Origin: Phycisphaera mikurensis NBRC 102666
Lineage (GTDB): Bacteria > Planctomycetota > Phycisphaerae > Phycisphaerales > SM1A02
Assembly (NCBI GenBank): GCA_945870475.1
Contig: CAMBSR010000066.1
Location: 1 to 10,269, forward strand
DNA length: 10,269 bases
Direction of reading: 5' to 3'
The notes beneath the pieces were generated by a model, which was not told the DNA's origin, searched no databases, and saw only the letters and a program-made list of their open reading frames with translations. Below, piece after piece: positions 1-5,426 of the stretch. Both the position numbers and the translations under genes were made by a program. Within the stretch, counting starts at the first letter, position 1. The number at the start of each line of letters is the position of its first letter.

Positions 1-249
1 CGCCGCGTCCTTCGGAATGCCAGCGCCGCGCACCGCACGGATCTGGCTCCACGGGACGTTCTGCACCTGCTCAAGCCCCGCGCGACGCGTGCGGACCTCG
101 ATGCCCGCCGGCCCGGAGCGCACCGTGTCGCCATCGATGGGCGCGGCGCTCCCACGAAGCTCGATGATGTCCGCGCGGCACGGCGCGTGCGCCAACGCCA
201 GCGCGAACGCCGCGGCCCATGAGGCACGATGCACCCGGCCCGCACGCAT
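1..249 (-). CDS. Exported hypothetical protein, N-terminal part (cut by the left edge)
   Basis: I do not recognise a named family. Reading the minus strand from the ATG at 249-247 gives 83 codons without a stop up to the window edge. Residues 1-26 look like a signal peptide: arginines at 2, 5 and 8, a hydrophobic Ala/Leu stretch from about 11 to 22, and a plausible cleavage after CRA (residue 26). The mature part begins DIIELRGS and continues with alternating hydrophobic residues and a VPWSQIRAVRG segment. Small planctomycete exported proteins often start this way, with a short beta-rich domain, but that is family memory and not proof. The start lies 2 nt after the stop of the VWA gene (TGAGCATG), so the two are almost certainly co-transcribed and probably translationally coupled. 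No independent Shine-Dalgarno is visible. The product is presumably periplasmic or surface-bound and may work with the VWA protein. Confidence 0.7.
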   Translation of the reverse strand, partial: MRAGRVHRASWAAAFALALAHAPCRADIIELRGSAAPIDGDTVRSGPAGIEVRTRRAGLEQVQNVPWSQIRAVRGAGIPKDAA

Positions 250-251
250 GC

Positions 252-1259
252 TCACGGTGCACCGCCCCGCCCGGCGGCACTGGGACTGACCTCACGGAAT
301 TCGCCGTCGGACTCCTGCGCCACCTGCCGCAGCTGCTGGCTTCCGGCCTCGTCGCCGAAGGCAATGGAATTGATGATCACGCGCTTGCCGCGCGAATTCA
401 TCTGCCGGATCTGCGCGATGGATTCCGGCGGAATCTCGCCGTCGGACAGGAAGAAGATCACGTCCGGCCGAACGTCAAGCCCGAACACCGCGCGGAACGC
501 CGGCGTGGGCTCGGTGCCACCGGAAGGCCCCACGTCGTTCAGCCACTTCTTCAGCCGCTGCACGGTGCTCGATCGCACGCGCTCCCACTTGTCGCTGAAT
601 GGCCACGGGTCGGAGCTGTCGTAGAAGATCACGTAGACGGACGCGAAGTCCGGGAGTCCCACGATCGACTTGTAGAGCTCGGCCTTCGCCTCCGCGATGC
701 GCCCGCGCATCGATGCGCTCTTGTCGACGATGTACGCAAACCGCGTGCCGCGCCCACCGACGCCGAAGAAGCTGGTGCCGCCGGCGCCGCCGCCGAGACC
801 ACCACCCCCGCCGCCACCGCCGCCCGAGCCGCCGCCGCCGCCGAATCCATCGCCTCCGCCGCCGCCCGGACCGAAGCCGCCGAAACCCTCCGCGCCGCCT
901 TCACCGAGACCGGTGCCTTCGCCGGGCCCGCCGGCGAGCGGATCATCGATCGGGTCCGGCGCCGCCGGCGCGCGCGCCGAGGAGATCTCCGGGCTCTGCG
1001 TGGACTCCGGTCCCTGCGCGGATTGCGCGGAGTCGAGGTCTCCAGCATCCTCGGGCAGCACCGACAGCTCGATGGACGCCTCGCCCGCGCGCGGTGCGCC
1101 GATGCGCTCCACGTTCGTCACGGCCAGCCACACGAGGAGCGCGGCGTGCACCGGCAGGCTGAGCGCCAGGCCGAGCAGCATCCACCGAAGCCCCGACGTC
1201 CACGCCCGCGCCCGGCGGGAACGCGCGTCGGAGTCTCGGATGGGCGCGGCCTCGGCCAT
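252..1259 (-). CDS. Membrane-anchored VWA-domain protein with glycine-rich linker
   Basis: The protein has 335 residues. Residues 1-24 are basic and presumably cytoplasmic, and about 25-48 form one transmembrane helix. Residues 50-106 are acidic and Ser/Pro/Ala-rich, 107-161 are almost pure glycine, and about 172-325 form a VWA domain. The metal-ion-dependent adhesion site is complete: DKSAS (D179, S181, S183), T249 in GGTEPTP, and D273 in LSDGE. VWA domains bind partner proteins through a metal ion; the ligand here is unknown. The helix carries S34 and H38, the Ser-x3-His spacing of the TonB anchor. I chose the ATG at 1259: an in-frame ATG at 1364 would add 35 arginine-rich residues and reach into the pyrH leader. 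The gene diverges from pyrH and runs directly into a second exported-protein gene. There is no usable Shine-Dalgarno, but a TACCAT hexamer sits 6 nt before the ATG. Confidence 0.9.
   Translation of the reverse strand: MAEAAPIRDSDARSRRARAWTSGLRWMLLGLALSLPVHAALLVWLAVTNVERIGAPRAGEASIELSVLPEDAGDLDSAQSAQGPESTQSPEISSARAPAAPDPIDDPLAGGPGEGTGLGEGGAEGFGGFGPGGGGGDGFGGGGGSGGGGGGGGGLGGGAGGTSFFGVGGRGTRFAYIVDKSASMRGRIAEAKAELYKSIVGLPDFASVYVIFYDSSDPWPFSDKWERVRSSTVQRLKKWLNDVGPSGGTEPTPAFRAVFGLDVRPDVIFFLSDGEIPPESIAQIRQMNSRGKRVIINSIAFGDEAGSQQLRQVAQESDGEFREVSPSAAGRGGAP
777..941 (-). repeat. Glycine-rich low-complexity tract within the VWA gene
   Basis: This DNA encodes residues 107-161 of the VWA protein, mostly Gly with occasional Phe, Glu, Ser and Leu. 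On the plus strand it reads as a CCG/CCA-type triplet repeat and creates long proline-rich false frames. It probably acts as a flexible spacer that carries the VWA domain away from the membrane. Such tracts tend to vary in length between strains by slippage. Confidence 0.85.
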
Positions 1260-1265
1260 GCCTGC

Positions 1266-1271
1266 ATGGTA
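1266..1271 (-). promoter_or_regulatory. Putative -10 element of the VWA gene (leaderless)
   Basis: On the minus strand TACCAT lies 6 nt before the ATG at 1259. A TANNNT hexamer at this distance would start transcription at or close to the start codon. No convincing -35 box is visible, so the call rests on recurrence of the pattern in this window. Confidence 0.35.
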
Positions 1272-1327
1272 GGTGGAGCGCCCCGCCCGACCCCGTTTCG
1301 ATGGCCTCGCGGACGGGTTCCGCCCCC

Positions 1328-1333
1328 TACCAT
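1328..1333 (+). promoter_or_regulatory. Putative -10 element of pyrH
   Basis: TACCAT, identical to the hexamer of the divergent VWA gene. Transcription would start near 1340, giving a leader of about 36 nt with a hairpin (1342-1359) and a Shine-Dalgarno (1367-1372) before the GTG. No clear -35 box is seen. Confidence 0.35.
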
Positions 1334-1341
1334 GCACCCCC

Positions 1342-1359
1342 CCGGCGTGTGTGCGCCGG
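1342..1359 (+). promoter_or_regulatory. GC hairpin in the pyrH leader
   Basis: CCGGCG at 1342-1347 pairs perfectly with CGCCGG at 1354-1359 around a 6-nt TGTGTG loop. If transcription starts near 1340, this stem is the 5' end of the mRNA and could protect it from decay. No U-tract follows, so it does not look like an attenuator. Confidence 0.5.
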
Positions 1360-1366
1360 ATCAACT

Positions 1367-1372
1367 GGAGGA
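1367..1372 (+). promoter_or_regulatory. Shine-Dalgarno that fixes the GTG start of pyrH
   Basis: GGAGGA ends 3 nt before the GTG at 1376. It is the strongest ribosome binding site in the window and decides for the GTG start over an in-frame ATG at 1301, which would add 25 residues unlike any UMP kinase N-terminus. Confidence 0.75.
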
Positions 1373-1375
1373 ACC

Positions 1376-2101
1376 GTGGTCAAGCGCTTCGATCGAGTCG
1401 TGCTGAAGGTGAGCGGCGAGAGCCTCTCCAAGCCTGGCGTACTGGGCATCGACCCCGAAGAGCTGACGCTCCTCGCCGAGGAGATCGCCGACGCCTACCG
1501 CAAGGCCAGCCCCCTGCAGCTCGCAGTGGTCGTGGGCGGCGGCAACATCATCCGCGGCGCGCGGCTGGCGGCCACCGGCAAGGTGGACCAGTCGACCGCC
1601 GACTACATGGGCATGCTGGGCACCGTGATCAACGGCCTGGCGCTCAAGGAAGCGCTGGCGCACGTGGGCGTCGAGGCGCGCGTCATGAGCGCCATCAACC
1701 TGCCTTCCGTCGCCGAGCCCTTCATCCGCGCCCGCGCGCTGCGGCACATGGAGAAGGGCCGTGTGGTCATCCTGACCGCCGGCACCGGCAACCCGTTTTT
1801 CACCACCGACACCTGCGCCAGCCTCCGGGGCATCGAGCTCGGCGCCCAGGCCGTGCTCAAGGCCACCAAGGTGGACGGCATCTACACCGCCGACCCGAAC
1901 AAGGACCCGAAGGCCACGCGCTACGAGAGGCTGACCTTCGCCGAGGCCATCGAGAAGCAGCTGGCCGTCATGGACCTCACCGCGCTCACCATGTGCATGG
2001 AGCACGAGCTGCCGGTGGTGGTCTTCGACTTCCGCAAGAAGGGCAACATCCAGCGCGTCCTCGAGGGCGATTCCTCCGTCGGGACCGTGGTCACCAACTG
2101 A
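1376..2101 (+). CDS. pyrH: UMP kinase
   Basis: This cytoplasmic enzyme of the amino-acid-kinase fold phosphorylates UMP to UDP with ATP in pyrimidine nucleotide synthesis; family members are hexamers. The GTG start gives 241 residues, the usual bacterial length of about 240. Recognisable motifs are LKVSGESL at 10-17 with the phosphate-binding lysine (K11), GGGNIIRG at 54-61, TADYMGMLGTVIN at 74-86, and GTGNPFFTTDT at 136-146, which contributes UMP and ATP contacts. The C-terminal part contains KVDGIYTADPNKD, the usual nucleotide-proximal loop. The core motif reads SGES where many homologues have SGEA, a mild change. The stop lies 11 nt before the frr start, the very common pyrH-frr pairing. 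In many bacteria rpsB-tsf precede pyrH; here a divergent VWA gene does instead. Confidence 0.97.
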   Translation: MVKRFDRVVLKVSGESLSKPGVLGIDPEELTLLAEEIADAYRKASPLQLAVVVGGGNIIRGARLAATGKVDQSTADYMGMLGTVINGLALKEALAHVGVEARVMSAINLPSVAEPFIRARALRHMEKGRVVILTAGTGNPFFTTDTCASLRGIELGAQAVLKATKVDGIYTADPNKDPKATRYERLTFAEAIEKQLAVMDLTALTMCMEHELPVVVFDFRKKGNIQRVLEGDSSVGTVVTN

Positions 2102-2105
2102 AAGG
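2101..2105 (+). promoter_or_regulatory. Shine-Dalgarno that decides the frr start
   Basis: AAAGG overlaps the last base of the pyrH stop and lies 7 nt before the ATG at 2113. The alternative in-frame ATG at 2107 would be only 1 nt away, which is too close, so 2113 is preferred. Confidence 0.55.
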
Positions 2106-2112
2106 CATGACA

Positions 2113-2679
2113 ATGGACATCGATACCGCACTGCTCGAGGCCGAGGAACGCATGACCACCACGGTGGATTACTTCCAGCGCGAACTGCGCGGCGTGCGCA
2201 CCGGCCGCGCCACCACCGCGCTGCTCGAGTACGTCAAGGTGGACTACTACGGCTCCAGCACCGACCTGCGCGAGCTCGCCGCCATCAACGTGGCCGACGC
2301 CACCACGCTCCTCGTGAAGCCGTTCGACCCGAGCTCCAAGGGCGAGATCGTGAAGTCGATCGAGTCCGCGGGCATCGGCGTGCGCGCCGTGGCGGAAGGC
2401 AACGCGGTGCGCGTCAGCGTGCCGGCGCCCAGCTCCGACCGCCGCAAGCAGCTCGTCACCCAGGTGAAGAAGATGGCCGAGGAGTCCAAGGTGGTCATCC
2501 GCAACGAGCGCCGCGATGCCAACAAGTCGATCGACGCGCTGCTCGCCGACAAGAAGGCGGGCGTCACCGAGGACCAGGCCGAGAGCGCCAAGGAAGCGGT
2601 CGACAAGCTCACCAAGGAATACACCGCCAAGCTCGACACCCTGCTCGAGAAGAAGGTGGCGGAGATCGAGGAGATCTGA
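2113..2679 (+). CDS. frr: Ribosome recycling factor
   Basis: This cytoplasmic factor, together with EF-G, splits post-termination ribosomes so that subunits can be reused. The chosen start gives 188 residues, against about 185 in typical homologues; the ATG at 2107 would add only two. The family's two-domain layout is clear. Helix 1 of the three-helix bundle includes VRTGRATTALLEYVKVDYYG (28-47, with the conserved RTGRA). A beta-rich domain II follows from about 31 to 104. The long C-terminal helices include KKMAEESKVVIRNERRDAN (119-137), a signature of the family. The gene follows pyrH with an 11-nt gap and precedes nrdR by 31 nt, so it is probably part of one transcript. Confidence 0.97.
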   Translation: MDIDTALLEAEERMTTTVDYFQRELRGVRTGRATTALLEYVKVDYYGSSTDLRELAAINVADATTLLVKPFDPSSKGEIVKSIESAGIGVRAVAEGNAVRVSVPAPSSDRRKQLVTQVKKMAEESKVVIRNERRDANKSIDALLADKKAGVTEDQAESAKEAVDKLTKEYTAKLDTLLEKKVAEIEEI

Positions 2680-2710
2680 GCGCCGCCGCGCGCCCACAGG
2701 CATATACCGC

Positions 2711-3205
2711 ATGCACTGCCCCTACTGCAACCGCGACAAGGACAAGGTGATCGACAGCCGCCCGAGCGACTCGGGCGACGCGATCCGGCGCCGTCGCGAG
2801 TGCCTGGCGTGCAACAAGCGGTTCACCACCTACGAGCGCGTGGAGCGCACCGAGAGGCTGATGGTGGTGAAGCGGGACGGCACGCGGGTGCCCTTCAACA
2901 CCGAGAACATCATGCGCGGCATCGTCTCCGCCTGCGGCAAGCGCCCGGTGGCGGCCAGCCAGAAGGAACGCGTGGTGCGCGAGGTGGAGGAGGAGATGCA
3001 CCGCGAGTACGAGCGCGAGGTCCCCAGCCGCGCCATCGGCAAGCGGGTGGCCGACAAACTCCGCGCGGTGGACCACGTGGCCTACATCCGCTTCGCGAGC
3101 GAGTACTACCAGTTCAGCACGGTGGGAGAGTTCCAGCGCGAACTCGACGACCTGGCCGAGCGCCCGACGCCGGCACCGGGGCACCCCGACCTCTTCGGCG
3201 GCTGA
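2711..3205 (+). CDS. nrdR: Transcriptional repressor NrdR
   Basis: NrdR represses ribonucleotide reductase operons by binding NrdR boxes, using an ATP-cone to sense dATP/ATP. The 164-residue product has both expected domains. A four-cysteine zinc ribbon is formed by C3, C6, C31 and C34 (CPYC and CLAC), with VIDSR and DAIRRRRECLAC between and around them. The ATP-cone spans about 51-138, with VVKRDGTRVPF (52-62), RGIVSACGKRPV (69-80), EVPSRAIG (103-110) and VAYIRFASEYY (123-133). Residues 150-164 form a Pro-rich tail ending PDLFGG, beyond the usual core. The start codon is preceded only by a weak AGG about 10 nt away. No reductase gene or obvious NrdR box is in the window, so its targets lie elsewhere. 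It follows frr by 31 nt and is followed 4 nt after its stop by the large palindromic element. Confidence 0.96.
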   Translation: MHCPYCNRDKDKVIDSRPSDSGDAIRRRRECLACNKRFTTYERVERTERLMVVKRDGTRVPFNTENIMRGIVSACGKRPVAASQKERVVREVEEEMHREYEREVPSRAIGKRVADKLRAVDHVAYIRFASEYYQFSTVGEFQRELDDLAERPTPAPGHPDLFGG

Positions 3206-3209
3206 AATT

Positions 3210-3298
3210 CGTACCCGGTTACATTTGCACCATTTCCTCCGCGTGCCGGGCGGTCCTGCTGCCCGTTGCCGGAAATGGTGCAAATGTAACCGGGTACG
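3210..3298. repeat. 89-bp palindromic element with perfect 28-bp inverted arms (MITE/REP-like candidate)
   Basis: The left arm 3210-3237 and right arm 3271-3298 are exact reverse complements over 28 bp, separated by 33 nt (3238-3270). Within the spacer, CGGGC (3247-3251) pairs with GCCCG (3261-3265), so the transcript could form one long branched or stacked hairpin. Each arm is 14 G/C of 28, lower than the flanking genes, which suggests an acquired element. It starts 4 nt after the nrdR stop and ends 22 nt before the thrS ATG. There is no T-tract on either side, so a simple intrinsic terminator is unlikely, although the stem could block or process the nrdR transcript. No encoded protein and no clear longer target-site duplication are seen. 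A TA dinucleotide sits symmetrically in each outer arm (3212-3213 and 3295-3296), which would fit a TA-targeting element. Confidence 0.85.
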
Positions 3299-3310
3299 GT
3301 TCTAGTACCC
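3292..3310 (+). promoter_or_regulatory. Alternative small hairpin before thrS
   Basis: GGGTAC (3292-3297), part of the right arm of the large palindrome, is also the exact complement of GTACCC at 3305-3310, with a 7-nt loop. The two pairings exclude each other. The downstream strand contains the proposed thrS -10 hexamer. Confidence 0.4.
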
Positions 3311-3311
3311 T
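3306..3311 (+). promoter_or_regulatory. Putative -10 element of thrS (leaderless)
   Basis: TACCCT lies 9 nt before the thrS ATG, and no Shine-Dalgarno intervenes. The -35 region would fall inside the right arm of the palindrome and shows no TTGACA-like match, so only spacing and recurrence support the call. Confidence 0.35.
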
Positions 3312-3320
3312 TCCCGCTCC

Positions 3321-5390
3321 ATGCCCCGGATCACGCTCCCCGACGGAACTGTCAAGGAATTCGCCGCCCCCGTCACTGCCGCGGAGGTGGCTGCGTCGAT
3401 CGGCGCGGGCCTCGCCAAGGCCGCCATCGGCGCCAAGGTGAACGGCGAACTCAGCGACCTCGCCACGGTCCTCGACCGCGACTGCTCGCTCGCCATCGTC
3501 ACTCCCAAAAAGCGCGAGGGCGGCGCCGACGCCGACGCGCTCTTCCTGATCCGACACAGCACCGCGCACGTGATGGCCGAGGCCATCCAGCGCCTCTTCC
3601 CGCACGTCAAGCTGGTCTACGGCCCGCCGCTCGACACGGGCTTCTACTACGACATCAGCTTCGAGGGCGGCAAGGCCATCAGCACCGATGACTTCGCGGC
3701 GATCGAGGCCGAGATGGCGAAGATCGTGGCGGAGAACCGCCCGTTCACGCGCTACGAGATGCCCATCGACGCCGGCCTCGCGAAGCTCAAGGGCGAGGGC
3801 TCCAAGTTCAAGCTCGACAACGCCGAGCGCGCCACCGCCGCCGGCAGCACCGCGCTCAGCTGGTACGCCACCGGCACCCCGGGCACCAACTGGGAAGACC
3901 TCTGCCGCGGCCCGCACGTCCCGGCCACCGGCAAGATCGGCGCCTTCAAGGTGACCAGCCTCGCCTCCAGCTACTGGAAGGGCGACGAGAACCTCGACCG
4001 CCTCACCCGCGTCTACGGCACCGCCTTCGCCACCAAGGAGGAGCTGGCCGCGCACATGGCCCAGCTCGACGAGGCCAAGAAGCGCGACCACCGCGTGCTC
4101 GGCAAGCAGCTGCGCCTCTTCCACATCGACGAGATGGTCGGCCAGGGCCTGGTCCTCTGGACCCCCAATGGCGGCGTGGTCCGCCAGGAGCTGCAGACCT
4201 TCATCAGCGAGGAACTGCGCAAGCAGGGCTACCACCAGGTCTTCACGCCGCACATCGGCAAGCTCGACCTTTACCGCACCAGCGGCCACTTCCCCTACTA
4301 CCGCGAGAGCCAGTACCCGCCGCTCGTGGAGCACGAGCAGCTCAGCATGCTCGCCAAGGAAGGCTGCAGCTGCGGCGACCTGGTGAACCGCATGGAGAAG
4401 GGCGAGATCGACGGCTACCTCCTGAAGCCGATGAACTGCCCGCACCACATCCGCATCTTCGCAAGCAGCCCCCACAGCTACCGCGACATGCCGGTGCGCC
4501 TCGCCGAGTTCGGCACCGTCTACCGCTGGGAGCAGTCGGGCGAGATCGGCGGCATGACCCGCGTCCGCGGCTTCACGCAGGACGACGCGCACCTCTTCGT
4601 CCGCGAGGACCAGGTGGCGGAGGAGGTCCTCGGCTGCCTCAGCCTCGTCAAGCTCATCTTCGGCACGCTCGGCATGAGCGACTACCGCGTCCGCGTCGGC
4701 CTGCGCGACCCCGACAGCGCCAAGTACGTGGGCGACCCGAAGAACTGGGACAAGGCCGAGGAAGCCTGCCGCGCCGCGGCGAAGACGCTCGGCGTGCCCT
4801 TCAGCGAGGAGCCCGGCGAGGCCGCGTTCTACGGTCCGAAGATCGACTTCGTGGTGAAGGACGTCATCGGCCGCAGCTGGCAGCTTGGCACGGTGCAGGT
4901 GGACTACAACCTCCCCATCCGCTTCGACCTGAGCTACATCGGCGCCGACAACCAGCAGCACCGCCCGGTGATGATCCACCGCGCGCCGTTCGGCAGCATG
5001 GAGCGCTTCGTCGGCTGCCTCATCGAGCACTTCGCCGGCGCATTCCCGCTGTGGCTCGCGCCGGAGCAGGTGCGCGTGCTGCCCATCAGCGAGAAGAGCG
5101 CGGACTACGCGCGCGAGCTGCACTCGGCGCTCCGCGCGCAGGGCATCCGCGCCACGCTCGACGAGTCCAACGACCGCATCCAGGGCAAGATCAAGGACGC
5201 CAGCGACATGAAGGTCCCCTACTGCGCCGTCGTCGGCCCCCGCGACGCCGAGGGCCGCAAGGTCAGCGTCCGCGCCTTCGGCACGGAGGCCAACCTGGGC
5301 GAGATCGGCTTCGACGCCTTCGTCGACGGCATCGTGCGCGAGTACCGCACGCGCGGCGCCGAGACGGTCAAGGGCTCGATGGTGAAGTGA
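3321..5390 (+). CDS. thrS: Threonyl-tRNA synthetase
   Basis: This cytoplasmic class II synthetase charges tRNA-Thr and edits mis-attached serine. It has 689 residues, somewhat longer than the common length of about 640. Domains in order: TGS at about 1-62; the editing domain at about 65-230 with H79 and H83 (HSTAH) and C195 and H199 (CRGPH), the full editing set; the class II core at about 250-575; and the anticodon-binding domain at about 580-680. The zinc ligands are C373 (MNCPHH), H424 (DDAH) and H553 (MIHRAP). Motif 2 reads FGTVYRWEQSGEIGGMTRVRG. Between FPYYRESQYPP and LLKPMNCP lies an extra segment of about 30 residues (335-366) with C349 and C351, longer than in E. coli-like enzymes. 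The start has no Shine-Dalgarno and matches the leaderless pattern. No tRNA-like or T-box leader is visible. Confidence 0.97.
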   Translation: MPRITLPDGTVKEFAAPVTAAEVAASIGAGLAKAAIGAKVNGELSDLATVLDRDCSLAIVTPKKREGGADADALFLIRHSTAHVMAEAIQRLFPHVKLVYGPPLDTGFYYDISFEGGKAISTDDFAAIEAEMAKIVAENRPFTRYEMPIDAGLAKLKGEGSKFKLDNAERATAAGSTALSWYATGTPGTNWEDLCRGPHVPATGKIGAFKVTSLASSYWKGDENLDRLTRVYGTAFATKEELAAHMAQLDEAKKRDHRVLGKQLRLFHIDEMVGQGLVLWTPNGGVVRQELQTFISEELRKQGYHQVFTPHIGKLDLYRTSGHFPYYRESQYPPLVEHEQLSMLAKEGCSCGDLVNRMEKGEIDGYLLKPMNCPHHIRIFASSPHSYRDMPVRLAEFGTVYRWEQSGEIGGMTRVRGFTQDDAHLFVREDQVAEEVLGCLSLVKLIFGTLGMSDYRVRVGLRDPDSAKYVGDPKNWDKAEEACRAAAKTLGVPFSEEPGEAAFYGPKIDFVVKDVIGRSWQLGTVQVDYNLPIRFDLSYIGADNQQHRPVMIHRAPFGSMERFVGCLIEHFAGAFPLWLAPEQVRVLPISEKSADYARELHSALRAQGIRATLDESNDRIQGKIKDASDMKVPYCAVVGPRDAEGRKVSVRAFGTEANLGEIGFDAFVDGIVREYRTRGAETVKGSMVK

Positions 5391-5426
5391 GCGCGCCAGC
5401 CGGCCCCGCGGCGTCCCCGCCAGAGG

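Larger units (their letters stand above)
1263..1336. repeat. Inverted repeat, 11-bp arms, in the divergent VWA/pyrH promoter region
   Basis: TGCATGGTAGG at 1263-1273 and its exact reverse complement CCTACCATGCA at 1326-1336 face each other across 52 bp. Each arm contains the TACCAT hexamer proposed as the -10 element of the gene it points towards. The gap between the VWA gene and pyrH (1260-1375) therefore looks like a symmetrical divergent promoter, or a pair of sites for one regulator. Confidence 0.6.

Noticed and set aside
71..364. 97-codon minus-strand frame at the left edge
   Set aside because: It overlaps the VWA C-terminus in another frame and is Arg-rich; the frame starting at 249 has a proper signal peptide and is preferred.
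219..1406. 395-codon plus-strand frame across the VWA gene and pyrH start
   Set aside because: It is the complement of the glycine-rich linker and VWA domain and runs into pyrH in another frame; the minus-strand protein has a complete metal site.
1332..1406. Possible 24-residue leader peptide overlapping the pyrH start
   Set aside because: The ATG lies inside the proposed -10 region, has no ribosome binding site, and the peptide has no attenuation-type codon run.
3210..3298. Reading the large palindrome as an intrinsic terminator or a T-box
   Set aside because: No U-tract follows the stem on either strand, and there is no tRNA-binding specifier or antiterminator sequence before thrS.
3219..5123. 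634-codon open frame antisense to thrS
   Set aside because: It is a mirror of a strongly conserved synthetase in GC-rich DNA, with Ala/Val/Leu/Asp-rich composition, no motif, and its end inside the palindromic element.
5391..5426. Transcription terminator between thrS and the convergent exoprotein gene
   Set aside because: I searched the 36-nt gap for a stem followed by a T-run and found none on either strand; termination may be factor-dependent.
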